A stretch of DNA of 8,727 nt from an uncultured Actinomycetes bacterium. GTDB taxonomy: Bacteria; Actinomycetota; Thermoleophilia; Solirubrobacterales; 70-9. The stretch is from NCBI GenBank assembly GCA_946479725.1, contig CAMLHB010000092.1:1-8727 (forward strand), read 5' to 3'. Every line of letters starts with the position of its first letter. Within the stretch, counting starts at the first letter, position 1. Shown piece by piece: positions 1 to 5,886 of the stretch. Made by a program: the position numbers and the translations under genes. The notes beneath the pieces are model-generated. The model was not told the origin of the DNA, did not search any database, and saw nothing but the letters and a program-made list of their open reading frames with translations.

Positions 1-1547
1 CCCACGGCTTCGAGATCTCGATCTGGGCGATGAACTTCGCGCTGATGTTCGCGCTGGCGCTCGGGATCGACTACGCGCTCTTCGTCGTCATGCGCTTCCG
101 CAACGCCCTCTTCGGCCAGCGGCTGGCGCCCGAGGACGCGGTCGCCGAGACGATGGACACCGCCGGCAAGGCGGTCCTCTTCTCCGGCCTGACGGTGATC
201 GTCTCCCTCGCCGCGGTGATGCTGGTCCCCAGCCCCGCCTTCCGCTCGGTCTCCCTCGGGATCATGATCTCGGTCCTCTTCGTCCTCGCCGCGACCCTGA
301 CCCTGCTGCCGGCGGTGCTGGCGAAGCTGGGCCCGCGGATCGACCGGCTCGCCCTCCCCTGGGCGCACTCCGGGGAGCACCGGTCGCCCCGCTTCGCCCG
401 CTGGGGCGAGCTGCTGTGGCGGCGGCCGCTGCTCTTCGGCGGCGCCGGCCTGGCGATCCTCGTCCTCCTCGCGCTGCCGGTCCTCGGCGCCCGCACCGGG
501 ATGCCGTCGATCAAGGTGGTGCCGCAGGGCGACCACTCGCGGGTCGGCTACGAACAGCTGAGCGACGCCTTCGGCCCCGGCGCCCCCGGGCTGCTGCAGG
601 TGACGGCGCCGCGGGACGAAGCGCAGCTGGTCGCCGCGCGGCTGCAGGCCGACCGCGGGATCGCGATGGCGCTGCCGCCCCAGAGCGGCCGCGGCGGCCT
701 CGCCCTGATCGAAGCGATGCCGGTCGCCGCCCCCGCGACCGTCGCCTTCGATGACACCGTCGACCGGGTGCGGGCCGAGCTGCCCGCCAGCGCCCAGGTC
801 GGCGGCCCGGCCGCCGAAAACCGCGACCTCGAGGCGGCGCTGGCGGCGAAGACGCCGCTGGTGATCGGCGTCGTCCTCGGCCTCGGCTTCCTGCTCCTCC
901 TGGTCGCTTTCCAGGCGCCGCTGATCGCCGCCCTCGGCGTCCTCACCAACCTGCTCTCGACCGCCGCCGCCTTCGGCGTCGCCACCCTGGTCTTTCAGGA
1001 CGGCAACCTCGCCGGCCTCCTCGGCTTCGAATCCCAGGGCTTCCTCGACGCCTGGGCCCCGGTCTTCTTCTTCGCGATGGTCTTCGCGATCGCGATGGAC
1101 TACACCGTCTTCCTCCTCTCCTCGGCCCGCGAGCACTGGGAGCAGAGTGGCGACGCCCGCGCCGCGATGGTCGGCGGCCTCGCCCACTCCGGCCGCGTCA
1201 TCCTCGCCGCCGGCGGCGTCATGGTCGCCGTCTTCTTCACCTTCGCCCTCTCCGGCCCGCTGCCGCCGAAGGAAATGGGCGCGATCCTCGGCGTCGCCGT
1301 CCTCCTCGACGCCTTCCTCGTCCGACTCCTACTGCTGCCGGTCCTGCTGCGCCTGACCGGCCCCGCCGCCTGGTGGCTCCCCGGCTGGCTCGACCGCCTA
1401 CTGCCCGACGTGCGGTTCGGCCACGGAGCAGGGTCGGGTGACCCTGCCGAAGAGCTGGGACCCGTCGGCGAAGGTGGAGACGGTTCCGAACTCGAATCTC
1501 CCGTCGGCGCAGGTCGCGCGAAGGAACCGCTTTCCGATGCGCATTGA
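1..1547 (+). CDS. MMPL-family (RND superfamily) transporter, 5'-truncated by window edge
   Basis: This is the C-terminal two thirds or so of an integral membrane transporter that probably exports lipids or hydrophobic compounds across the cytoplasmic membrane. The frame is open from base 3, so the Met at 30 is internal and the true start is upstream of the window. Counting from that Met, the first half ends with the family's GIDYALF segment (residues 12-18, conserved membrane Asp 14) and helices near 48-66 and 76-98. A helix at about 135-153 is followed by an extracytoplasmic domain (about 155-275). The second half has helices near 278-296, 299-322, 342-364, 390-408 and 417-441, with the matching Asp-Tyr pair in AIAMDYTVF (D357). 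The two Asp-Tyr helices are the proton-relay hallmark of MMPL/RND proteins. The core ends near residue 465. The last 40 or so residues are Gly/Glu-rich and unlike a transporter, because they are read antisense through the neighbouring gene. Substrate unknown. Confidence 0.9.
   Translation, partial: HGFEISIWAMNFALMFALALGIDYALFVVMRFRNALFGQRLAPEDAVAETMDTAGKAVLFSGLTVIVSLAAVMLVPSPAFRSVSLGIMISVLFVLAATLTLLPAVLAKLGPRIDRLALPWAHSGEHRSPRFARWGELLWRRPLLFGGAGLAILVLLALPVLGARTGMPSIKVVPQGDHSRVGYEQLSDAFGPGAPGLLQVTAPRDEAQLVAARLQADRGIAMALPPQSGRGGLALIEAMPVAAPATVAFDDTVDRVRAELPASAQVGGPAAENRDLEAALAAKTPLVIGVVLGLGFLLLLVAFQAPLIAALGVLTNLLSTAAAFGVATLVFQDGNLAGLLGFESQGFLDAWAPVFFFAMVFAIAMDYTVFLLSSAREHWEQSGDARAAMVGGLAHSGRVILAAGGVMVAVFFTFALSGPLPPKEMGAILGVAVLLDAFLVRLLLLPVLLRLTGPAAWWLPGWLDRLLPDVRFGHGAGSGDPAEELGPVGEGGDGSELESPVGAGRAKEPLSDAH
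1398..1547. other. 150-bp convergent overlap of two coding regions, codons in register
   Basis: The transporter frame continues 150 bases into the opposite-strand secreted-protein gene. The two frames are exactly in register: the codon CTA (Leu457 of the transporter, counted from the internal Met) is the complement of the TAG stop of the other gene. Likewise the transporter's TGA stop at 1545-1547 is the complement of a TCA serine codon in the other gene. In this register one strand meets a stop only where the other uses TTA, CTA or TCA, which are rare at high GC, so long read-through is expected. The Gly/Glu-rich composition of the transporter tail fits antisense reading rather than a selected domain. 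Confidence 0.8.
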
Positions 1548-2159
1548 GTAGCCGAAGATCGAGCCAGAGTTGCCGGCGATCTTCGGCACTTTCGCCTTGG
1601 CGCGCCAGCCGAAGCGTCCCTTGTCGAGCTTCTCGACGAGGAACGGGATCGTCAGCTCAGCGGTCACCGGCGCCGACAAAAACGCCGCGGCCACAAGCCG
1701 CCGGCCGTGTTCGGTGCGACCGCCGTTGTAGAGGGAAAGGCGCCCGCGGACCCAGAGCAGCGGCTCTTCCGGGAAGGCGACCTCGACGGTCAGCTTGCCG
1801 CGTCCGACCAGGGCATCGCGGCACTGTTCTTCGATGCTTCCCCGCGGGTCGTAGCCGCGGAGCGAGCACACCGACGCGCCATCCAGCTCGAGGGCCAGGT
1901 GCCTGTCTCCTTTGATTTCCAGTTCCTCGAGCGCCGGAACGTGGGAGCCGTCACTGATGCGGTAGCTCTCCGAGGCGGACATTCGCACCTGTGCCGGCTG
2001 CGTGCCCGGAAGCCGCGACGGGCTGATCGCGAACCTCGGGGTTTCGTAGAGCGGCGTCCCGAGATCGATGGCGCCGGCGGTCGCGGTCGCGACGCTGATC
2101 GCCACGGTCGCGACCACCGCAGCGGTGAACCACGCGGACCTTCCCCACAGTTTGTTCAT
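1398..2159 (-). CDS. Predicted secreted protein of unknown function, four cysteines after the signal peptide
   Basis: The 253-aa product has a Sec-type signal peptide: a basic N-end (MNKLWGR), a hydrophobic stretch at about residues 9-29, and a likely cleavage after ATAGA (residue 30). The mature part is soluble and contains exactly four cysteines (98, 113, 217, 244), which could form two disulfides outside the cell. It also has a ...LSLYNGG... segment at 141-147 and a CRDALVGRG segment at 113-121. I recall this general pattern (Cys-ALVG-G, then an F/Y-NG strand, near-terminal TR-C-V) from small secreted hypothetical proteins of Thermoleophilia, but I cannot confirm the family and assign no function. 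The start is the ATG at 2159, preceded at 5 nt by GGGAGG. The last seven residues (AEPHVGQ) follow what looks like a natural TRPCSV ending and are antisense to the end of the transporter gene. The gene is transcribed divergently from the amidotransferase. Confidence 0.8.
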   Translation of the reverse strand: MNKLWGRSAWFTAAVVATVAISVATATAGAIDLGTPLYETPRFAISPSRLPGTQPAQVRMSASESYRISDGSHVPALEELEIKGDRHLALELDGASVCSLRGYDPRGSIEEQCRDALVGRGKLTVEVAFPEEPLLWVRGRLSLYNGGRTEHGRRLVAAAFLSAPVTAELTIPFLVEKLDKGRFGWRAKAKVPKIAGNSGSIFGYSMRIGKRFLRATCADGRFEFGTVSTFADGSQLFGRVTRPCSVAEPHVGQ

Positions 2160-2164
2160 GACTA

Positions 2165-2170
2165 CCTCCC
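2165..2170 (-). promoter_or_regulatory. Shine-Dalgarno of the secreted-protein gene
   Basis: On the minus strand the sequence GGGAGG sits 5 nt before the ATG at 2159. It is the strongest ribosome-binding site of the window's visible starts and fixes this start codon. Confidence 0.7.
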
Positions 2171-2177
2171 GCCGGCC

Positions 2178-2205
2178 ACCATATGGCGGATTACTCGAAT
2201 GTCAA
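2178..2205 (-). promoter_or_regulatory. Candidate sigma-70-type promoter of the secreted-protein gene
   Basis: On the minus strand a perfect -35 consensus TTGACA (2200-2205) is followed after 16 nt by TATGGT (2178-2183), which matches TATAAT at four of six positions. The -10 element is only 18 nt from the ATG, so the 5' leader would be about 11-12 nt and would still include the GGGAGG ribosome site. The short leader is the main weakness of the call. Confidence 0.5.
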
Positions 2206-2212
2206 CGTGACA
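2200..2212. repeat. 13-bp perfect inverted repeat in the divergent spacer, possible operator
   Basis: TGTCA-acg-TGACA has two perfect 5-bp arms around a 3-bp centre. It lies in the 92-bp spacer between the divergent secreted-protein and amidotransferase genes, and it fully covers the candidate -35 hexamer of the leftward promoter. A dimeric repressor bound here would block that promoter and could affect transcription of both genes. No regulator gene is adjacent in the window, and arms this short can occur by chance. Confidence 0.35.
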
Positions 2213-2237
2213 CTGCAGTTCTTTGTTCGCCGCTGGT

Positions 2238-2243
2238 GGGAGA
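2238..2243 (+). promoter_or_regulatory. Shine-Dalgarno supporting the GTG start at 2252
   Basis: GGGAGA lies 8 nt before the GTG at 2252. It supports that start over the in-frame ATG at 2183, which lies inside the divergent promoter region and would add 23 residues that do not resemble an amidotransferase N-terminus. Confidence 0.6.
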
Positions 2244-2251
2244 CTGGGCCG

Positions 2252-2950
2252 GTGCGAGTGCTCGCGATCGTCCACCAGCGCGACGCCGGCCCGGGCGTCT
2301 TCGCCGAGGCGATCCGGGAGGCCGGGGGCGAGCTGCACGAGTGGACGCTGGCCGAGCGCCCGGAGCCGCCCGCCGACCCGTTCGGCTACGACGCCGTCCT
2401 CGTCCTCGGCGGGACGATGAATGTCGACGAAGACGAGCGACACGGCTGGATCGCCAAAGAGGAGGCGCTGCTGCGGGAGCTGCTCGAGCGCGGCACGCCG
2501 CTGCTCGGCCTCTGCCTCGGAGGGCAGTTGCTGGCCGGCGCGGCCGGCGCCGAGGCGCGCCGCGCCTCGCGCCCCGAGATCGGCTGGCACCGGGTGCAGG
2601 TAACGCCGGAGGGAGAGGACGACCCCCTCCTCGGCCCGCTCGCCCCGAGCTTCGAAGCCTTCCAGTGGCACAGCTACGAGTTCCCCCCGCCCGCCGGCGC
2701 CGTTCCCCTCGCCCGCAGCGAGGTCTGCCTCCAGGCCGCCCGCCTCGGCGACCGCGCCTGGGCGCTGCAGTTCCACCCCGAGGTCAGCCGCACCGACGCT
2801 CTCCACTGGGTCGACGACTACGAGGCCGACCCCGACGCAGTGCGAATCGGAGTCGACCCCAGCCTGCTGGGCCCGGAGACCGAAGCGAAGATCGACGCCT
2901 TCAACGAGCTGGGACGGGATCTCTGCCGGCGCTGGCTGGGGCTGATCTAG
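2252..2950 (+). CDS. Class I glutamine amidotransferase-like protein (GuaA-type GATase domain, stand-alone)
   Basis: This is a 232-aa single-domain cytoplasmic protein of the class I glutamine amidotransferase fold, related to the GATase half of GMP synthase but with no synthetase domain. The N-terminal strand VRVLAIVHQ and the VLVLGGTMNV oxyanion region lead to the nucleophile elbow GLCLGGQ (Cys88 counted from the GTG). The catalytic His and Glu are in QFHPE (His175, Glu177), so the triad is complete. Relatives are annotated as GMP-synthase-like or type 1 amidotransferases and may hydrolyse glutamine or gamma-glutamyl compounds; the real substrate cannot be read from the sequence. An in-frame ATG at 2183 would give 255 aa, but the ribosome site and the natural domain edge favour GTG 2252. 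The gene faces the catabolic operon tail-to-tail, which makes a related role possible but unproven. Confidence 0.85.
   Translation: MRVLAIVHQRDAGPGVFAEAIREAGGELHEWTLAERPEPPADPFGYDAVLVLGGTMNVDEDERHGWIAKEEALLRELLERGTPLLGLCLGGQLLAGAAGAEARRASRPEIGWHRVQVTPEGEDDPLLGPLAPSFEAFQWHSYEFPPPAGAVPLARSEVCLQAARLGDRAWALQFHPEVSRTDALHWVDDYEADPDAVRIGVDPSLLGPETEAKIDAFNELGRDLCRRWLGLI
2947..2950. other. Shared CTAG: overlapping stop codons of convergent genes
   Basis: The rightward amidotransferase ends with TAG at 2948-2950, and the leftward SDR ends with TAG on the minus strand (2947-2949). They share the palindrome CTAG, so no intergenic terminator fits here. Any terminator for either transcript must lie inside the opposite gene. 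Confidence 0.9.
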
Positions 2951-3702
2951 TCGACCTGGATCGGGGTCAGGTAGGCGGCGGAGAGGCCGCCGTCGACCAG
3001 GAAGGTGCTGGCGGTGACGAAGGTCGAGTCGTCGCTGGCGAGGAAGAGGGCGGCTTTGGCGATCTCCTCGGGCTCGCCGAAGCGGCCCATCGGGATGTGG
3101 ACGAGGCGCTTGGCGGCGCGCTCGGGGTCCTTGGCGAAGAGCTCCTTGAGGAGAGGGGTGTTGACCGGCCCCGGGCAGAGGGCGTTGACGCGGACGCCGC
3201 GGTCGGCGAACTCGACGCCGAGCTCCCGCGAGAGGGCGAGGACGCCGCCCTTGGAGGCGGTGTAGGAGATCTGGGAGACGGCGGCGCCCATGGTGGCGAC
3301 GAAGGAGGCGACGTTGATCACCGAGCCGCCGCCGGCCGCCAGCAGGTGCGGGATCCCGTGCTTGCAGCAGAGGAAGACGCTGCGCAGGTTGACGTCCTGC
3401 ACGCGCTGCCAGGACTCGAGGCTGGTCTCCAACACCGAGCCGTCGTCAGTCGGGTTGATGCCGGCGTTGTTCATCAGCACGTCGATGCGGCCGAACTGGT
3501 CGGCGGTCTCGGCGAGGGCGTTCCGCACCTGCCCCTCGTCGGCGACGTCGGCGGCGATCGTCAGCGCCCCGACCGCCTGCTCGGCGTCGAGGTCGATGCC
3601 GACGACGGTCGCGCCCTCCGCGGCGAACAGCCGCGCCGACTCGGCGCCGATCCCGCTTGCCGTCCCCGTTACAACACAGACCTTCCCCGCAAGCCTCGCC
3701 AT
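2947..3702 (-). CDS. Short-chain dehydrogenase/reductase (SDR), classical type; last operon gene
   Basis: The 251-aa protein is a soluble NAD(P)(H)-dependent oxidoreductase of the classical SDR length. Visible features are the cofactor loop TGTASGIG (residues 12-19), Asp37 at the end of the second strand (usually a sign of NAD preference), NNAG (78-81), and a complete catalytic set of Asn105, Ser133, Tyr147 and Lys151 (YTASK). The C-terminal FLVDGGLSAAY segment is typical of the family. Automatic annotation would probably call it 3-oxoacyl-ACP reductase, but its position as the last gene of a gamma-glutamyl-amine operon argues against fatty-acid synthesis. I infer that it oxidises an alcohol group of the gamma-glutamylated substrate, or a related alcohol. 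It starts 1 nt after the ALDH stop (TGA-G-ATG), with a G-rich ribosome site in the end of ALDH, so translation is probably coupled. The substrate is unproven. Confidence 0.9.
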   Translation of the reverse strand: MARLAGKVCVVTGTASGIGAESARLFAAEGATVVGIDLDAEQAVGALTIAADVADEGQVRNALAETADQFGRIDVLMNNAGINPTDDGSVLETSLESWQRVQDVNLRSVFLCCKHGIPHLLAAGGGSVINVASFVATMGAAVSQISYTASKGGVLALSRELGVEFADRGVRVNALCPGPVNTPLLKELFAKDPERAAKRLVHIPMGRFGEPEEIAKAALFLASDDSTFVTASTFLVDGGLSAAYLTPIQVD

Positions 3703-3703
3703 C

Positions 3704-5071
3704 TCAACCCCCCTCGGTCGCGTAGTAGACGTTCTTGACCTCGGTGTAGTGCTCGAGCGCGTCGGGGCCGAGCTCGCGGCCGACGCCGGACTGCTTGAAG
3801 CCGCCGAAGGGGGTGGAGACGCGGACCGAGGTGTTGGAGTTGATCGAGATCACCCCGGTCTCGATCGCCCTCGCCACCCGCAGCGCCCGCGCCCCGTCGC
3901 CGGTCCAGATCGAGCCGGAGAGGCCGTAGATGGTCTCATTGGCGAGGCGGATCGCGTCCTCCTCGCCATCGAAGGGGATGACGCAGGCGACCGGGCCGAA
4001 GATCTCCTCGGCGGCGGCGCGGTCGTCGTTGGCGACCGGCGCCAGCACGATCGGCGGGAACCAGTAGCCGGGGCCGCCGGGGGCGCTGCCGCGGATCGCC
4101 ACCGGGGCGTCGTCGGGGACGTAGGAGGCGACGGTCTCGCGCTGACCAGCGGAGATCAGCGGGCCCATCTGGGTCCCCTCGTCGAGCGGGTCGCCCACAG
4201 CGATCCCCTCGACCGCCGGCTGCAGCGCCACGAGGAAGTCGTCGACCGCGCTGCGCTCGACGAGGATCCGCGAGCGGGCGCAGCAGTCCTGGCCGGCGTT
4301 GCCGAAGACGGCCATCGGCGCCGCAGCCGCGGCTGCCTCGAGGTCGGCATCGGCGAAGACGACGTTGGCCGACTTGCCGCCCAGCTCCAGGGTCACCCGC
4401 TTGATCGTCTGCGCGGCGCCGGCGGCGATCCCGCGGCCGACCTCGGTCGAGCCGGTGAAGGCGATCTTGGCGACGTCGGAGTGCTCGACCAGCCGCCGCC
4501 CACAGACGCTGCCGGGACCGGCGACGACGTTCAGCACACCCTCCGGCAGCCCGGCGTCCAGGGCGAGGACCTCCAGCTCGAGCGCGGTCAACGGCGTCTG
4601 CTCCGCGGGCTTGAGGACGACGCAGTTGCCGGCGGCGAGCGCCGGCGCCACCTTCCAGGAGGCGATCGTCAGCGGGAAGTTCCAGGGGACGATCAGCCCG
4701 ACGACGCCGAGCGGCTCGCGGAAGGTCATGTCGACGCCGCCGGCGACCGGGATCGTCTGTCCCAGCAGCCGCTCCGGCGCCCCGGCGTAGTAGCGGAAGG
4801 TCTCGACCACCATCCCCATCTCGCCCAACGCGTCGCCGATCGGCTTGCCGGCGTTCCGCGCCTCCAGCGTCGCCAGCTCCTTCAGCCGCGCCTCGATCGC
4901 ATCGGCGAGGTCGCGCAGCAGGTTCGCCCGGTCCGCCGGCGCCACCGCCCGCCAGCCGGGGAACGCCGCCTTCGCCCGCGCCACCGCCGCGTCGACCTCC
5001 TCCACCCCGGCCCGCGGCACCTCGGCCATCACCCGCTCCGTCGCCGGCTCGACCACCTCGATCGCGCTCAC
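3704..5071 (-). CDS. NAD(P)-dependent aldehyde dehydrogenase (gamma-aminobutyraldehyde / PuuC-PatD type)
   Basis: The 455-aa protein is a soluble ALDH-superfamily enzyme that oxidises an aldehyde to the acid. It has all the core motifs: PWNFPL with Asn131, KPAEQTP (Lys154, cofactor), FTGSTEVG (205-212), LELGGKSA with general base Glu229, GQDCCARSR with the likely nucleophile Cys263, EEIFGPV (Glu356, Phe358), and PFGGFKQSGVGRELG near the C-terminus. The NAGQDC sequence before the active-site cysteine resembles omega-aminoaldehyde dehydrogenases such as PatD. It is somewhat shorter than PuuC (about 495 aa), mainly at the N-terminus. The start is GTG at 5071, overlapping the hydrolase stop (GTGA), with GGAAGGGG 8 nt upstream. 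In the operon it would oxidise a gamma-glutamyl-aminoaldehyde, for example gamma-glutamyl-glycinaldehyde or gamma-glutamyl-aminobutyraldehyde. The exact aldehyde is inference. Confidence 0.93.
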   Translation of the reverse strand: MSAIEVVEPATERVMAEVPRAGVEEVDAAVARAKAAFPGWRAVAPADRANLLRDLADAIEARLKELATLEARNAGKPIGDALGEMGMVVETFRYYAGAPERLLGQTIPVAGGVDMTFREPLGVVGLIVPWNFPLTIASWKVAPALAAGNCVVLKPAEQTPLTALELEVLALDAGLPEGVLNVVAGPGSVCGRRLVEHSDVAKIAFTGSTEVGRGIAAGAAQTIKRVTLELGGKSANVVFADADLEAAAAAAPMAVFGNAGQDCCARSRILVERSAVDDFLVALQPAVEGIAVGDPLDEGTQMGPLISAGQRETVASYVPDDAPVAIRGSAPGGPGYWFPPIVLAPVANDDRAAAEEIFGPVACVIPFDGEEDAIRLANETIYGLSGSIWTGDGARALRVARAIETGVISINSNTSVRVSTPFGGFKQSGVGRELGPDALEHYTEVKNVYYATEGG

Positions 5072-5886
5072 GCCGCCGACCCCTTCCCCGCCGACGGGCC
5101 GATTCCGGTCCTATACGGACCGTTTTCGTCCCGTCGGCCGCTGGGCGTGGTCGGTTCGGTCCGTGCCGCCTGGACCAAGGCGGCGATCAGTTGGGAGTCC
5201 TCGTCCTCCTCGGGGTGCCAGATGACGCCGAGGGCGAAGCGCTTGCCGGGAAGCTCGATCGCCTCGGGGAGGTCGTCCGCGGCCGACCATCCCGTCACCT
5301 TCAGCCCTTCGCCGACCCGGTCGACGCCCTGGTGATGGTGGGACCAGACGACGAAGCCCTCGACCCCGGCCGCGGTGCAGGCGAGCGACTCCGGCTCCAG
5401 CCGGATGTGGTGCTTGCTGAAGGTGCCGGCGATGGTCCGGTGCGCCTCGTTGCCCAGCGTCTCCGGCAGGTGCTGAACGAGGGTCCCGCCCAGCGCCACG
5501 TTCAGCAGCTGCATGCCGCGGCAGATCCCCAGCACCGGCAGGTCGCGCTCCAGCGCCCGCCGCGCCAGCGCCAGCTCGCAGGCGTCGCGGTCGGGCCAGG
5601 TGCCGCGCGTCTCCGGGTGCGGCTCGGCACCGTAGCTCGCCGGGTCGATGTCGGCGCCGCCGGCCAGCATCAGCGCGTCGACCCGGTCGAGCAGCAGGTC
5701 GGGATCATCGACGGCCGCCTCGTCGGGCGGCAGCACGATCGCGATCCCCCCCGCCCGCTGCACCGCGTTCACGTATCCGCGTGGCGCCAGGGTCACCTCG
5801 TAGCCGTCCCAGACTCCCCAGCTAACCCGCTCGACCGCCGCGCAGATCCCGATAACCGGCGCGCCATTGCCCGCCGCCCCGCTCAT
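5068..5886 (-). CDS. Gamma-glutamyl-gamma-aminobutyrate hydrolase-like protein (PuuD family, peptidase C26)
   Basis: The 272-aa cytoplasmic class I amidotransferase-fold hydrolase would cleave the gamma-glutamyl bond of the oxidised intermediate, releasing glutamate and the free amino acid. Key elements are LMLAGGADIDP (73-82), the nucleophile elbow LGICRGMQLLNV with Cys122, a WSHHHQGV loop (181-188) typical of the PuuD group, and VIWHPEED with His224 and Glu226, so the Cys-His-Glu triad is complete. I place the start at the ATG at 5886, which overlaps the ligase stop as ATGA. Longer readings of this frame into 6936 are only the out-of-frame shadow of the ligase gene. The last 25 or so residues (Arg/Gly/Ser-rich) are a non-conserved-looking tail. 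The end overlaps the ALDH start by 4 nt. Family assignment is firm; the exact gamma-glutamyl substrate is inferred from neighbours. Confidence 0.92.
   Translation of the reverse strand: MSGAAGNGAPVIGICAAVERVSWGVWDGYEVTLAPRGYVNAVQRAGGIAIVLPPDEAAVDDPDLLLDRVDALMLAGGADIDPASYGAEPHPETRGTWPDRDACELALARRALERDLPVLGICRGMQLLNVALGGTLVQHLPETLGNEAHRTIAGTFSKHHIRLEPESLACTAAGVEGFVVWSHHHQGVDRVGEGLKVTGWSAADDLPEAIELPGKRFALGVIWHPEEDEDSQLIAALVQAARTEPTTPSGRRDENGPYRTGIGPSAGKGSAA
5080..5087 (-). promoter_or_regulatory. Shine-Dalgarno of the aldehyde dehydrogenase gene
   Basis: GGAAGGGG on the minus strand lies 8 nt before the GTG at 5071, inside the last codons of the hydrolase. It supports this start and a coupled GTGA restart. 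Confidence 0.55.

Noticed and set aside
2183..2251. ATG at 2183 as start of the amidotransferase
   Set aside because: The added 23 residues do not look like the family's N-terminus and would overlap the divergent promoter. GTG 2252 has GGGAGA 8 nt upstream and begins exactly at the first strand of the domain.
2947..3702. FabG-type 3-oxoacyl-ACP reductase of fatty-acid synthesis
   Set aside because: The classical SDR motifs alone do not identify FabG. There are no fatty-acid synthesis genes nearby, and Asp37 suggests NAD rather than NADPH preference.
2068..3738. Plus-strand open frame of 556 codons across the spacer, amidotransferase and SDR regions
   Set aside because: Its translation is Arg/Pro/Gly/Ala-rich and frame-shifted relative to the well-supported amidotransferase. 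No domain is visible.
3290..5335. Plus-strand open frame of 681 codons antisense to ALDH and SDR
   Set aside because: It is rich in Gly, Asp, Arg and Ala with no motif and no plausible ribosome site, and it lies opposite two well-supported enzymes. Long antisense frames are expected at this GC content.
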